In this document: piece after piece, positions 24,915-34,289 of the stretch | How the letters are laid out: the number at the start of each line of letters is the position of its first letter | Numbering within the stretch: the stretch's first letter is position 1 | Source of the DNA: Proteobacteria bacterium 005FR1 | Lineage (GTDB): Bacteria; Pseudomonadota; Gammaproteobacteria; Pseudomonadales; Cellvibrionaceae | NCBI GenBank assembly: GCA_026192395.1 | Contig: WACF01000001.1 | Span: 1,732,212 to 1,796,211 of the forward strand | Direction of reading: 5' to 3' | Length of the DNA stretch: 64,000 nucleotides | Notes under the pieces: generated by a model | What the model was told of the DNA's origin: nothing | The model's database searches: none | Seen by the model: only the letters and a program-made list of their open reading frames with translations | Made by a program: the position numbers and the translations under genes

Positions 24915-27770
24915 TCAATGCTGAGCGAGCAGTATATCGAGCGTTTCCAGATTTACCGGCTTTGTGATGTGTTCATCAAAGCCCGCCTCCATACTGCGCT
25001 TGCGATCCTCGGGCTGTCCGTAGCCCGTCACCGCCACCAGCCGGGTGTTTTTCAGCTGGCCGCTGCTGCGCAGGCTCCGGGCGAAATCGAAACCGCTGAT
25101 GCCGGGCAGGCCGATATCGCAGAGAATCAGATCGAAGGTCTCCGCCTGCAGCACCTGACTCGCTTCACCGGCGCTTCTGGCAGTGCTGACCAGATGCCCC
25201 TTGAGCTCCAGCAGGCTTGCCAGCGTGTCCGCCGCGTCCACGTTATCCTCCACGATCAGGACCCGCTTCTGCACGCCTTTGGCCGGCTCGGCACTTTCTG
25301 GCAACTTGCCATGAGTGCGGCTCAGGGGCAGCCAGACCAGAAATTCCGCGCCCTGGCCCGCGCCTTCGCTGCGTGCTTCGATGTAACCGCCGTGGAGTTC
25401 CGTCAGGCTTTTCGCCAGCGCCAGGCCGAGCCCCAGCCCCCCGGTCGCACGCGCCACGTCCTGAGCTTCCTGCAAGAAGGGCTCGAAAATACGCGACAGC
25501 ATTTCCTGACGGATTCCCACACCGGTGTCGATGACTTTAACGAGCGCAAAGCCTTCGCAGGCTTCGGTAACGACGGTCACGGTGCCCGACGCTTCGGTGA
25601 ACTTGATGGCGTTGCCGAGCAGGTTGTCGAAGATCTGCACCAGACGGACCCAGTCGCCTGCGACCCACAGGTCCTCATCACTGTAGCTCTGTACGAGATT
25701 CAGTTTGCGTTTTTCGAGATGAGGAATGCGATCCTGCAGCACACTCCTGAGCACATCGCGGATTCGCAGCGGCTTGAGACCCAGCTCGATCTTTCCACGC
25801 GCGATTCGCGAAACTTCGAGTAGTCCATCGACGATCTGAGTGACGTGCTTCGATTGTCGTTCCAGTACCTGGATCGCATGCTGCAATCTCGGGTCCTCGC
25901 TTTGGCTGATCTTGGCGAGCGCAGTGGCGGCTGTGATCGCCGCCAAGGGATTGCGTAGCTCATGCCCCAGCATGGCCAGATATTCGTCCTTGCGCTGGTC
26001 GGATTCACGCAACAGCTGTTCGACCTGAAGTTGTTGGGTGACATCGGTGTTGGTGCCGAGCCAGCGAACGATTTCTCCGGACGCATCGCGCACTGGCAGC
26101 GCGCGGGACAGGAACCAGCGATACTGCCCGTCTTTGCCGCGCATCGGGAAGGTGTCTTCCCAGGGTTCGCCGGACTTGATACAGCCGAGGTATTTCGCCT
26201 TGACCTGTTGCAGAAAGTCAGGGTGGGGAACGCCTTCCCAACCCATGCCCAGCATCTGCTCCGGGGTGGTGCCTGTGAAATCAAACCAGCGCTGGTTGTA
26301 CCAGAAAATATGGCCGTGCTTGTCTGCCATCCAGGCAAGCTGCGCAATGTTGTCGGCGAGAATACGAAATCGTTCCTCGCTCTCCCGCAGGGCGGCTTCG
26401 GTTTCCTTTTGTTCGGTAACGTCGGTACTGGATCCGACAAAGCCTTTGAATTCACCACTTGCGGTGAAGCGCGGTTTGCCCCAGGAATCGAACCAACGCC
26501 ACTGACCATCGGCCCGCTTGACTCGCGCCTGTGCGTGGAAAGGTTCACGGCGGGCGACCGCCTTCATGAAATTGCGGACGTAGCCATCCATATCTTCGGG
26601 GTGCACGAGTTTACGCCAGCGTTCGCCAGTCATTTCTTCGCGGCCGACGCCAAAGAAGTTACAGAAGGTCTCGTTCACCAGCTCCTGCTGTCCTTCGATG
26701 TCGTGCACCCATACCGCCTGCGGGAGCCCGTCGGCCATCTCCCTGAAACGCGCCTCGCTTTCGCGCAACGCGTCTTCAGTGTTCTTGAGATCGGTGATGT
26801 CCACAAGGGTGACAACAATCCCCTCCACGCTGAGGCTGTCCGTACGGTACGGCAGCACCCGCCGGGTGAACCAGCGACCGTCGCTGCCGTGAATATTACG
26901 CCAACGCGGAACGTGATCGTCCAGCACGCCGCGCGCGTCGTCGACCATGCCGTTGTGCAGTAATTCGTGCTCGATTTTGCTGACGTGCAGGCCTCGGTGG
27001 GCGGGAGTGATCTCGAGAATCTCCTCAACGATCGGGGTGAAGCGTTTGATTCGAAGTTCCTCATCGAGGAAAAGCGTCGCCACCTCGGTGCTGGCGAAAA
27101 AATTCACCAGGTCATCATGGGCAACCTTGAGCTGTTCGACTTTTTCCTCGAGACGGCGGTTGAGAAAGCGCAGTTCCGAGGTGCTGTGCTCCAGCTCGCG
27201 GTTGGACAGCTGCAGTTCCTCGTTCATCGCCAACGTGGCGTCGTGAGACTCGCGCAAGTCGTGGTTGGCGGCGCTGAGTTTTTCCTCGGTGACATAGAGC
27301 GCGTGGCGCGCCTCGTCCAATTCCCGCTCCAGCTCCGCGATTCTGGCCGCATCCGGGCCGTTGCGGCGCACACCGGCCTGATCTCGCCGGCCGATTCTCT
27401 CGAGCGGCTCGAAGCAGACGATCACCGCGCCTTCACCAAGGTCGAGCGCCGGTTGGGCCGTAATTCTGGACATGTGGTTGTCGGTCGTTCTCTCCACATC
27501 ATAGGTAACCACTTTCCGACGCTCGGCACGACAGCGTTCGATCGCGTTGCGAAGCGGACAAGAGAGCTCTGAGGGCGATAGCTTGCGCAGGCCAAAAACG
27601 GCCGAGTGTTCGTCTGCAGTTTGGAGGTAGGGGGAAAGATCGCCATGGACAAACAGCACGCGATCATCGGCGCTGATGGCAAAAGTAGGTGGCAAGATGG
27701 CGTCGAACACTGCCCGGCAGGACAGTCTCTCGTGATCAGCCAGATTGTCGGTTATCGATGAATGCGCCAT
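24915..27770 (-). CDS. Multi-PAS hybrid histidine kinase with C-terminal receiver
   Basis: A 951-residue protein with no membrane segment, so probably cytosolic. Order: N-terminal PAS-like domain (about 18-125), coiled coil (about 140-220) rich in EELQLSNRELEHS heptads, PAS (220-328), PAS (335-455), PAS (462-580), HisKA with GHELRNP (His603), ATPase domain with N-box NLLGNAIKF, DTGVGI and GGLGLGL, and a receiver (835-950) with phospho-acceptor Asp885 and Lys937. The N-terminal PAS plus coiled coil resembles the tail of CheB-CheR-PAS fusion proteins, but no CheB or CheR domain is present. Signal and output partner unknown. Confidence 0.88.
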   Translation of the reverse strand: MAHSSITDNLADHERLSCRAVFDAILPPTFAISADDRVLFVHGDLSPYLQTADEHSAVFGLRKLSPSELSCPLRNAIERCRAERRKVVTYDVERTTDNHMSRITAQPALDLGEGAVIVCFEPLERIGRRDQAGVRRNGPDAARIAELERELDEARHALYVTEEKLSAANHDLRESHDATLAMNEELQLSNRELEHSTSELRFLNRRLEEKVEQLKVAHDDLVNFFASTEVATLFLDEELRIKRFTPIVEEILEITPAHRGLHVSKIEHELLHNGMVDDARGVLDDHVPRWRNIHGSDGRWFTRRVLPYRTDSLSVEGIVVTLVDITDLKNTEDALRESEARFREMADGLPQAVWVHDIEGQQELVNETFCNFFGVGREEMTGERWRKLVHPEDMDGYVRNFMKAVARREPFHAQARVKRADGQWRWFDSWGKPRFTASGEFKGFVGSSTDVTEQKETEAALRESEERFRILADNIAQLAWMADKHGHIFWYNQRWFDFTGTTPEQMLGMGWEGVPHPDFLQQVKAKYLGCIKSGEPWEDTFPMRGKDGQYRWFLSRALPVRDASGEIVRWLGTNTDVTQQLQVEQLLRESDQRKDEYLAMLGHELRNPLAAITAATALAKISQSEDPRLQHAIQVLERQSKHVTQIVDGLLEVSRIARGKIELGLKPLRIRDVLRSVLQDRIPHLEKRKLNLVQSYSDEDLWVAGDWVRLVQIFDNLLGNAIKFTEASGTVTVVTEACEGFALVKVIDTGVGIRQEMLSRIFEPFLQEAQDVARATGGLGLGLALAKSLTELHGGYIEARSEGAGQGAEFLVWLPLSRTHGKLPESAEPAKGVQKRVLIVEDNVDAADTLASLLELKGHLVSTARSAGEASQVLQAETFDLILCDIGLPGISGFDFARSLRSSGQLKNTRLVAVTGYGQPEDRKRSMEAGFDEHITKPVNLETLDILLAQH

Positions 27771-28046
27771 TATACGTCACCACCCATTGCTTACGGTGGA
27801 CACGGGCGTCTCCATCTTTTTCCGTCACATAAACTGCAATCAGCACCTCTGTTATCAAGGGGAAGAGGATGGACTGCGCTGCCCGTGCACCGCGGGACCC
27901 GCCACGCTGTGGCTCGGGTCGGTCTGTGCGGGTCATTGCAAATATTGGTCCCGAACCAAGCGCGGGAGAGAAGTGCACTGTACATACGTCCCAGTGATCA
28001 TCGGGTTTGAAAGCGCGCGTTAACCGGAAAAACAGGAGGCTGAGAA

Positions 28047-28502
28047 ATGAAGATCTGGGTGGATGCCGATGCATGTCCTGTTGTCATCAGGGAGATCCTT
28101 TTCCGTGCCGCGGCACGTACCGAGACACAGCTGACCCTGGTGGCCAATCAGGCTCTGCAGACCCCCGCTTCGCCCTTCATTCGCAGCGTGCAGGTAGCCG
28201 GCGGCTTCGATGTAGCGGACAACGAAATTGTTCAGCGCGTGCAATCAGGCGATCTGGTCATCACCAGCGACATTCCGTTGGCGGCGGAAGTGATCGAAAA
28301 AGGAGCGCTGGCGCTGAATCCCCGTGGCGAACTCTACACCCGGGAGAACATTCGTTCACGCCTCAACATGCGCGACTTCCTGGACACCCTGCGTGCAAGT
28401 GGCATCCAGACCGGCGGCTCAGCCGCAATGAGCGCCAGCGACAAGCAACGTTTTGCCAATCAGCTGGACAAGATTCTGGGCAAAGCCGCACGAAAAGAAT
28501 GA
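28047..28502 (+). CDS. yaiI: UPF0178 (YaiI/YqxD) family protein
   Basis: A 151-residue protein starting [12 protein letters not shown], the hallmark of the UPF0178/DUF188 family, with the conserved [18 protein letters not shown] and [17 protein letters not shown] segments. The fold is PIN-nuclease-like (NYN superfamily) with a cluster of Asp residues (Asp6, Asp8, and others), so a nuclease role is possible, but the family is uncharacterised. ACAGGAGG precedes the ATG. Upstream 27771-28046 and downstream 28503-28824 hold no other gene that I can support. Confidence 0.85.
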   Translation: MKIWVDADACPVVIREILFRAAARTETQLTLVANQALQTPASPFIRSVQVAGGFDVADNEIVQRVQSGDLVITSDIPLAAEVIEKGALALNPRGELYTRENIRSRLNMRDFLDTLRASGIQTGGSAAMSASDKQRFANQLDKILGKAARKE

Positions 28503-28824
28503 CTGCTCTTCAGGAACGATCCAGATCTCCTGCCCTCCTCTCCTTCTTCCGCCTTTTTGTCGAGCTCGCCAAATAGCTCAACCGTGTTGCACAGAAATTG
28601 CATCGGCTGGTCTCCCCGCCGACGATGCGATGTCCGCACGCGATGCGTGCCTGCCGCGGAACATCCGAAGGGCGACATCTTTCCACCAGAGGCGAGCGAT
28701 GCACCATCGAGCTCAAACAGCCTCAATCGGCGTCGGGCGCATTACAAAGGGCCGGTAAAACTTACAGGCTCAAAAAATTCTCGATGGATTAGCCGTGACA
28801 TGACGGCATGATGGGGAGCAACCG
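28503..28824. other. Intergenic region, no gene seen
   Basis: A 322-bp gap between the UPF0178 gene and the sortase gene. Short frames here lack ribosome-binding sites and family signatures. It should contain the sortase promoter, which I cannot place with confidence. Confidence 0.4.
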
Positions 28825-29655
28825 ATGCGACAAGGATTGGAACGACTGTTCTGGGTGATCGGTGGACTACTTGTGTTGCCTTTTATCCTGCAGCAGGGAC
28901 TGGTGTTGAGTCGCAACAGCGACGCGGCGGCGGCGCCACAGCTTTATTCCGCGCCGGTCGCACATCCCGCGATTGCGACATCGCTGAGACCCGCGGAAAT
29001 CGCCACCACCCGCGATGCAACTGACGAACGAGAGTCGCTGCACACGTCGGCGCCAAAACAACCGGCGGCGAACAGAGCCGATGCAGGCAGCGCCCGGATA
29101 CGCGAAGGCCTCGCCTTCGCCAAGCTGCACGAGCCAGATACCTCCTCCTGGTCCAAAAGCAGGCTCAGCACCTGGCGCGAGCTGGCGGAGCGGGTCACCG
29201 GTCGCCCGGTGGGCAGCCTGCTGATACCGTCAGTGGAACTGGAAATTCCGGTATTCCCGGACGCGGACGAACTGGCTTTTACGCTCGGTGCCGGCATCAT
29301 CCCCGGAACCGGCAGCCTGGAAGGCGACAGCAACATTGGCATGGCCAGCCACCGCGACGGTCATTTTCGGCAGCTCAAAAATGTCTCCGTGGGCGATCTC
29401 ATTCTGGTGAAAACACCCACACGCCTGCGCCAGTTCAGGGTTGTGCAGACGCAAGTTGTCGAGCCATCGGATACCTGGGTTCTCGACCCCACAGATCAGG
29501 CCCAGATCACCTTGGTGACCTGCTATCCCTTTCACTTCGTGGGCAGCGCCCCACAGCGTTACATCGTCAGCGCACAGGAAGTGCATTCGGAGCTGACCTC
29601 GGTTCGCCCCAGCCACACTGTCATTGGAGGATATCATGAGACGCTCAAGTTCTAG
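28825..29655 (+). CDS. Class D-like sortase
   Basis: A 276-residue transpeptidase with an N-terminal signal anchor (about residues 8-28), a low-complexity linker and a sortase domain (about 125-255). The catalytic triad is complete: His176 in MASHRDGHF, Cys233 in TLVTCYPF and Arg245 in PQRYIV. The TLVTC-P-F pattern and length fit class D sortases. In Gram-positive bacteria these cut an LPxT motif and attach the protein to peptidoglycan; in Gram-negatives the acceptor is not known. The next gene overlaps by 20 bases and encodes a protein ending in an LPATA sorting signal, the likely substrate. GGGGAGCAA upstream supports the ATG. Confidence 0.85.
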   Translation: MRQGLERLFWVIGGLLVLPFILQQGLVLSRNSDAAAAPQLYSAPVAHPAIATSLRPAEIATTRDATDERESLHTSAPKQPAANRADAGSARIREGLAFAKLHEPDTSSWSKSRLSTWRELAERVTGRPVGSLLIPSVELEIPVFPDADELAFTLGAGIIPGTGSLEGDSNIGMASHRDGHFRQLKNVSVGDLILVKTPTRLRQFRVVQTQVVEPSDTWVLDPTDQAQITLVTCYPFHFVGSAPQRYIVSAQEVHSELTSVRPSHTVIGGYHETLKF

Positions 29656-30142
29656 GGCCGCAGTGCTCATCATCATGCTCGTTGGCGCGGTCAGCGCCTT
29701 TGCCCAGGTGAGCGACGATCCCGTTAACGTCGAAGAAGACGAGCTGCGTGGAATGGTGATCAACGTGGATGAGGAAGCGAATACGCTCACCATCCGCCCC
29801 GTCGAGGTGGGGGAGAATCTCAATATTCCCGTGGGCACGAACCAGACCTTCGATGTGGACGAACAGACCATCATTCGCGATGACGTCTACGCCACGCAAC
29901 TGGATGGACTGGAGAACATCCACGAGAACGACATGGTGCGGATCGATTTCGAGGAAGCGGGCGGCCGCATGCGGGCTCGCAACGTAACCCGTGATCAGGA
30001 AGCAGCGGACCAGCAAGTCGCTCAGCTGGACCAGCCTGACCAGTTGCCGGCGACCGCGTCTTTCCTTCCCTTGCTGGCCCTGTTCGGTGCCGCAAGCTGG
30101 GGACTCGCCCTGCTCCTTCGACTCGGGCGCGGACGGACATAG
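29636..30142 (+). CDS. Exported protein with C-terminal LPATA sorting signal (sortase substrate)
   Basis: A 168-residue protein with a signal peptide ending AVSAFA-QVSDD, an acidic beta-rich middle (DELRGMVINVDEEANTLTIRP, RVNVTRD-like strands) that looks like a small OB-type or DUF5666-like domain, and a three-part C-terminal sorting signal: LPATA (137-141), a hydrophobic stretch (about 143-161) and a basic tail RLGRGRT. This is the architecture recognised by sortases. The ATG at 29636 follows TTGGAGG and lies inside the end of the sortase gene, so the two are translationally coupled. What the protein does after anchoring is unknown. Confidence 0.8.
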   Translation: MRRSSSRAAVLIIMLVGAVSAFAQVSDDPVNVEEDELRGMVINVDEEANTLTIRPVEVGENLNIPVGTNQTFDVDEQTIIRDDVYATQLDGLENIHENDMVRIDFEEAGGRMRARNVTRDQEAADQQVAQLDQPDQLPATASFLPLLALFGAASWGLALLLRLGRGRT

Positions 30143-30579
30143 CTCCAGAGAAAAAAGTGATCCACTTCGGTCGCCTGCGCTTCGCGCGCGGGCGACGTCG
30201 CTGCTCCCTTGCCTGAGAGCTCTTTGTTGGTGCCGGAGCTTGCTCTACGCGCCTGGAGAGCAAGTATATTTAGTCGCCCGGTTTATGGCGGCCATTCACA
30301 AAAACTATGTCAACTGGCGCATCAATAGATAGCTTGAATCGCTTCCGAGAGCAGTGACATAATAGCGGCCCTTGCACCACGGGGCACATCGCTCCAATTA
30401 CACGGGCACCATCGACATAGGGACCGCAGGAACAAGGAAATTCCGGGTAACCATCCCTGCGCCCATGCCCTGGCCTCCCCTTTTTCCGCTGCCTTTCGCG
30501 GCACGCGATGAATGATTCAGGCATTCGAGTTCCGGCGACTGCCTCCAGATATCGCGATTCCAGACCAAGAGGTATGACT
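30143..30579. other. Intergenic region before pckG
   Basis: A 437-bp gap. No convincing terminator closes the sortase/substrate operon. The only element I can propose is the promoter at 30334-30363; the remaining sequence, including a long 5' leader for pckG of about 200 nt, shows no recognisable riboswitch. Confidence 0.4.
30334..30363 (+). promoter_or_regulatory. Possible sigma-70 promoter for pckG
   Basis: TTGAAT (30334-30339), 18-base spacer and CATAAT (30358-30363). The match is moderate and the distance to the start codon is about 215 bases. Confidence 0.35.
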
Positions 30580-32397
30580 ATGGCTTCCAGGAACACTGCG
30601 AGCAAAAATAAAGCATTACTCGGGTGGGTTGATGACATGGCTGCGCTCTGTCAGCCCGCCGAGGTGGTGTGGTGCGATGGCTCCACAGAAGAATACAACG
30701 CGATGTGGGACATCATGCTGGCCAATGGCACAGCAGTAAAGCTCAACGAAGAAAAGCGTCCCAACAGCTACTATGTTCGCTCCGTTCCGGAAGACGTGGC
30801 GCGGGTAGAAGACCGCACTTTCATTTGCTCGCAGTCCGAAGCCGACGCCGGCCCCACCAACAACTGGTGTGACCCGAGCGAAATGCGCGGCACCCTGCAA
30901 GGCCTTTTCGAAGGCAGCATGAAGGGCCGCACCATGTACGTCATCCCCTTCAGCATGGGCCCGATTGGCTCACCCATCGCGCACATCGGCGTGCAGTTGA
31001 GCGATTCACCTTACGTGGTGACCAACATGCATATCATGACCCGTGTCGGCACCGCCGTGCTCGAACAGCTGGGTGAAAACGGCAAATTCGTTCCCTGTGT
31101 CCATTCGGTTGGCGCACCGCTGGAAGCCGGTGAGGAAGACGTGGCATGGCCCTGCAACCCGGACAACCGCTATATCGTTCATTTCCCGGAGAGCCGTGAG
31201 ATCTGGTCCTACGGCTCCGGCTACGGCGGCAACGCCCTGCTCGGCAAAAAATGTTTCGCCCTGCGCATCGCCTCCGCGATGGCGCGCGACGAAGGCTGGC
31301 TCGCCGAGCACATGCTGATTCTGAAGCTCACCAGCCCCGAGGGCGAAGTGAAGTACGTGGCGGGCGCCTTCCCCAGCGCCTGCGGCAAGACCAATCTGGC
31401 CATGCTCACTCCCACCCTTCCCGGCTGGAAGGTGGAGACCATTGGAGACGATATTTGCTGGATGAAGTTCGGCGAGGATGGCCAGCTCTACGCGATCAAC
31501 CCCGAAGCGGGTTTCTTTGGCGTAGCGCCCGGTACCAGCATGGACTCCAATCCCAACGCCATGCTCGCCCTGAAGGAAAACGTGATCTTCACCAATGTCG
31601 CCCTGACCGATGATGGCGACGTGTGGTGGGAAGACATGAGCGAGCCGCCAGCCCATCTTACCGACTGGAAAGGCAACGACTGGACTCCGGATTCGGAAAC
31701 GCCCGCTGCGCATCCGAATGCACGGTTCACTGCTCCCGCCAACCAGTGCCCGGTGATTGCCGATGAGTGGGAAGATCCGAAAGGTGTACCGATCAGCGCG
31801 ATTCTGTTCGGTGGCCGACGCGCCTCCGTCGTACCGCTGGTCAATGAAGCTCGCGACTGGACCCACGGCACATTCCTCGGCACCATCATCGCCAGCGAGA
31901 TGACGGCAGCGGCTTTCGGCCAGATCGGTCAGCTGCGCCGCGATCCTATGGCCATGCTGCCGTTCTGCGGCTACAACATGGCTGATTACTGGGGACACTG
32001 GCTGAACGTGGGCCAGACCGAGGGCGCGAAGTTGCCGAAGATCTTCTACGTCAACTGGTTCCGCAAAGGCGAAGACGGCAAGTTCATGTGGCCGGGCTTT
32101 GGCGAAAACAGCCGCGTTCTGAAGTGGGTCTTCGAACGCTGCGCGGGCCGTGCGGAAGCGATCGAAACCCCCATCGGCAACCTGCCCGCTATCGACGGTT
32201 TGGATTTCAGCGGGCTCGGCCTCAGCGAAGACCAGATTGCTCGCCTGCTGCGAGTGGAAGTGCACGGCTGGCTGCAGGAGATACCGCTGATCAAGGAGTA
32301 CTACGAGCAGTTCGGCGAGCGCCTGCCCAATGCACTGCTGGACGAAGTGGAAAAACTTGAGCAACGCTTGCAGCAGACGCAGGTCAACGTCGCCTGA
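30580..32397 (+). CDS. pckG: Phosphoenolpyruvate carboxykinase (GTP)
   Basis: A 605-residue GTP-dependent PEP carboxykinase, converting oxaloacetate to PEP in gluconeogenesis. The nucleotide-binding loop [13 protein letters not shown], the R-loop region [26 protein letters not shown] and [12 protein letters not shown] are all present, as in the GTP rather than the ATP family. It is near the usual family length of about 600 residues. The ATG at 30580 is preferred because AAGAGG lies seven bases upstream; an ATG at 30574 is too close to it. A strong terminator follows, so it is a single-gene unit. Confidence 0.95.
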   Translation: MASRNTASKNKALLGWVDDMAALCQPAEVVWCDGSTEEYNAMWDIMLANGTAVKLNEEKRPNSYYVRSVPEDVARVEDRTFICSQSEADAGPTNNWCDPSEMRGTLQGLFEGSMKGRTMYVIPFSMGPIGSPIAHIGVQLSDSPYVVTNMHIMTRVGTAVLEQLGENGKFVPCVHSVGAPLEAGEEDVAWPCNPDNRYIVHFPESREIWSYGSGYGGNALLGKKCFALRIASAMARDEGWLAEHMLILKLTSPEGEVKYVAGAFPSACGKTNLAMLTPTLPGWKVETIGDDICWMKFGEDGQLYAINPEAGFFGVAPGTSMDSNPNAMLALKENVIFTNVALTDDGDVWWEDMSEPPAHLTDWKGNDWTPDSETPAAHPNARFTAPANQCPVIADEWEDPKGVPISAILFGGRRASVVPLVNEARDWTHGTFLGTIIASEMTAAAFGQIGQLRRDPMAMLPFCGYNMADYWGHWLNVGQTEGAKLPKIFYVNWFRKGEDGKFMWPGFGENSRVLKWVFERCAGRAEAIETPIGNLPAIDGLDFSGLGLSEDQIARLLRVEVHGWLQEIPLIKEYYEQFGERLPNALLDEVEKLEQRLQQTQVNVA

Positions 32398-32421
32398 TCT
32401 GCATCGCAGTTTGGGATTCAG

Positions 32422-32453
32422 AAAGGCCGGAGAGCAACGCTCTCCGGCCTTTG
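32422..32453 (+). terminator. Rho-independent terminator of pckG
   Basis: AAAGGCCGGAGAG, loop CAAC, then CTCTCCGGCCTTT forms a long GC-rich stem 24 bases past the pckG stop. The A-run before it means it may also end transcription from the other side. The rest of the gap 32454-32748 holds nothing I can identify. Confidence 0.88.
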
Positions 32454-32748
32454 TCGTTTAGACGTGGTCAGCCAACTGGGCTGGTAAGGACTCGAGTTCC
32501 GTGCCGGGCCAGCAGTCCGGTGTTCACTGCTGTGACACGCTGCGAGTACGTCCATGTAAGCTCTACGCCGGCGTCCGCGTGCATTTGCTCCCGGCAATGC
32601 GTGCACTTCCGCCATCCATGGCGGTCGTGCCGGCGAAGGTCACAGCAGCAAACACCGGATCGCTGACTGAAATTGGGTGCCGCCCCACCTTTGCCACGGC
32701 AGTCTAGCGTTTACTGCTGCGGCACCCCTCAACATTCTGCCTTCGGGG

Positions 32749-33972
32749 CTACTCGCCTCCGAATATTCCAATCAACTGCTTGCCCAGCGCCATCTGATGG
32801 ACCTGATCGGGACCATCAGCCTGGCGGCACCAGCGTGCGTAGTTGAAGGCTTCGGCCATGCAGTAATCTTCCGTGAGTCCGCCAGCGCCGTGCATCTGCA
32901 TGCAGCGGTCGATGACCTTCTGCATCATGATGGGCACGCTGATCTTGCTGGCGGCGATCATGTCGCGCGCGGCCGGTGGACCCACGTCGTCCATCTTGCT
33001 CGCGGTTTTCAAGACCAGCAACCGAGCCATTTCGATCTCGGAAAAACACTTGGCAATGTCTTCGCGTACGGATTGATGCTGGCTCAACTTGCGGCCGAAG
33101 GTTTCACGCCGTTGCACTCGCTGACAAGCCAGCTCGAGTGAGCGCTGTGCGGCGCCGATCAGGCGCATGCAATGGTGAATGCGACCCGGGCCAAGGCGCC
33201 CCTGCGCAATTTCGAAGCCTCGCCCTTCGCCGAGCAGAATGTTCTCCAATGGTACGCGGACGTTGTCGAAAACGATCTCCGCGTGGCCGATCGGCGCGTC
33301 GTCATAGCCAAGAGTCGTGAGTGGACGCACCAGCGCCACTCCTGGCGTGTTCTTCGGCACCAGGACTTGTGATTGCTGCTTGTGCCGGTTGGGGTTGTCC
33401 GGATCGGACTTGCCCATGACGATGAAAATCTTGGTGCGCTCGTACATGGCGTTGGTGATGAACCACTTGCGGCCATTGAGCACCCACTCGTTTCCGTCCT
33501 TTTCGATGCGCAGCTGAATGTTGGTGGCATCGCTGGACGCGACATCGGGTTCTGTCATCGCATAGGAGGAGCGGATTTCGCCGGCCAGCAAGGGCTTGAG
33601 CCAGCGCTCTTGCTGCTCCGCAGTGCCATACTTCATGAAGACTTCCATGTTGCCCGTGTCCGGCGCATTGCAGTTGAACACCTCCGGCGACCACAGCACG
33701 CGCCCCATCATTTCCGCCAAGGGCGCGTAATCGAAGTTGCTGAAACCTTCGTGACCGCAGAATTCCGCATGGGACGGCGGAACAAACAGGTTCCATAAAC
33801 CGGCCGCTTGGGCCTTCTCTTTCAATTCATCCATCAAGGGCAGAGGCGCAAAACGATTGCTCGCATTGTGCAGCTGTTCTGCGTAGTTTTTCTCGTTGGG
33901 ATAGATGTGCTCTTCCATGAACGCTTGCAGGCGCTGCTGATAGGCCAGGGACTTGTCACTGAAGCGATACAC
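32749..33972 (-). CDS. Acyl-CoA dehydrogenase (ACAD10/11-like)
   Basis: A 407-residue acyl-CoA dehydrogenase of the group resembling mitochondrial ACAD10/11. Signatures: YAMTEPDVASSDATNIQ, EWVLNGRKWFITNAMY, GRLGPGRIHHCMRLIG and QRRETFGRKLSQHQS, ending MQMHGAGGLTEDY. These enzymes often accept 4-hydroxy or long branched acyl-CoAs. The start is GTG (33972) with GAGGAG six bases upstream. It has no operon partner: the repeat cluster and terminator at 33973-34290 lie upstream on its coding strand. Confidence 0.88.
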   Translation of the reverse strand: MYRFSDKSLAYQQRLQAFMEEHIYPNEKNYAEQLHNASNRFAPLPLMDELKEKAQAAGLWNLFVPPSHAEFCGHEGFSNFDYAPLAEMMGRVLWSPEVFNCNAPDTGNMEVFMKYGTAEQQERWLKPLLAGEIRSSYAMTEPDVASSDATNIQLRIEKDGNEWVLNGRKWFITNAMYERTKIFIVMGKSDPDNPNRHKQQSQVLVPKNTPGVALVRPLTTLGYDDAPIGHAEIVFDNVRVPLENILLGEGRGFEIAQGRLGPGRIHHCMRLIGAAQRSLELACQRVQRRETFGRKLSQHQSVREDIAKCFSEIEMARLLVLKTASKMDDVGPPAARDMIAASKISVPIMMQKVIDRCMQMHGAGGLTEDYCMAEAFNYARWCRQADGPDQVHQMALGKQLIGIFGGE

Positions 33973-34043
33973 GAGCTTCTCCTCTCATTTTTCGGGGAAG
34001 CGCGAGTTTGGCATAAAGCGCGGGGGAAATGCAGCAGGAAAGA

Positions 34044-34099
34044 GTCGCCAGTCGCCAGTCGCCAGTCGCCAGTCGCCAGTCGCCAGTCGCCAGTCGCCA
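34044..34099. repeat. Heptamer satellite, 8 x GTCGCCA
   Basis: Eight perfect 7-bp units GTCGCCA in tandem lie between the acyl-CoA dehydrogenase and nadA. The same heptamer recurs at 47581-47608, 48297-48310 and, in opposite orientation, near 56154-56180. Confidence 0.95.
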
Positions 34100-34114
34100 G
34101 AAAGTCTAACCCGG

Positions 34115-34198
34115 CGTCATTCCGGCGAAGGCCGGAATCCCAGTAACCACCAACGGTCCGTGCCTCCACCATGGATTCCGGCCTTCGCCGGAATGACG
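34115..34198. repeat. REP-like 26-bp inverted repeat pair
   Basis: The arm at 34115-34140 (CGTCATTCCGGCGAAG...) is perfectly complementary to the arm at 34173-34198 (...CTTCGCCGGAATGACG), separated by 32 bp. Each arm itself contains a small hairpin CCGGC-GAAG-GCCGG. This is a bacterial REP/BIME-like element of the CATTCCGGCGAAGGCCGGAA type seen in intergenic DNA of many proteobacteria. Confidence 0.9.
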
Positions 34199-34199
34199 G

Positions 34200-34226
34200 A
34201 AAAAAGGGGCCGCTGGCCCCTTTTTT
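34200..34226. terminator. Bidirectional terminator
   Basis: AAAAAAGGGGCC-GCT-GGCCCCTTTTTT is a perfect stem with A and T runs, reading in both directions. For the minus strand it follows the nadA stop (34280) and the heptamer array. Confidence 0.92.
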
Positions 34227-34289
34227 CGTCTCACGTCTCACGTCTCACGTCTCACGTCTCACGTCTCACGTCTCACGTCTCACGTCTCA
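34227..34289. repeat. Heptamer satellite, 9 x CGTCTCA, overlapping the nadA stop
   Basis: Nine perfect 7-bp units CGTCTCA (GTGAGAC phase on the nadA strand). The array enters the nadA gene: the last codons and the stop (CGT GAG ACG TGA) are made of repeat sequence. Confidence 0.95.

Noticed and set aside
30155..30167. AAGTGATCCACTT as terminator of the sortase operon
   Set aside because: Stem of five pairs only, and no T-run on the plus strand.
31006..32364. Long open frame opposite pckG
   Set aside because: Same shadow effect; the plus strand is an unambiguous PEP carboxykinase over the whole interval.
34044..34289. Possible CRISPR array beside nadA
   Set aside because: Units are 7 bp in direct tandem with no spacers, and no cas gene is present in the window.
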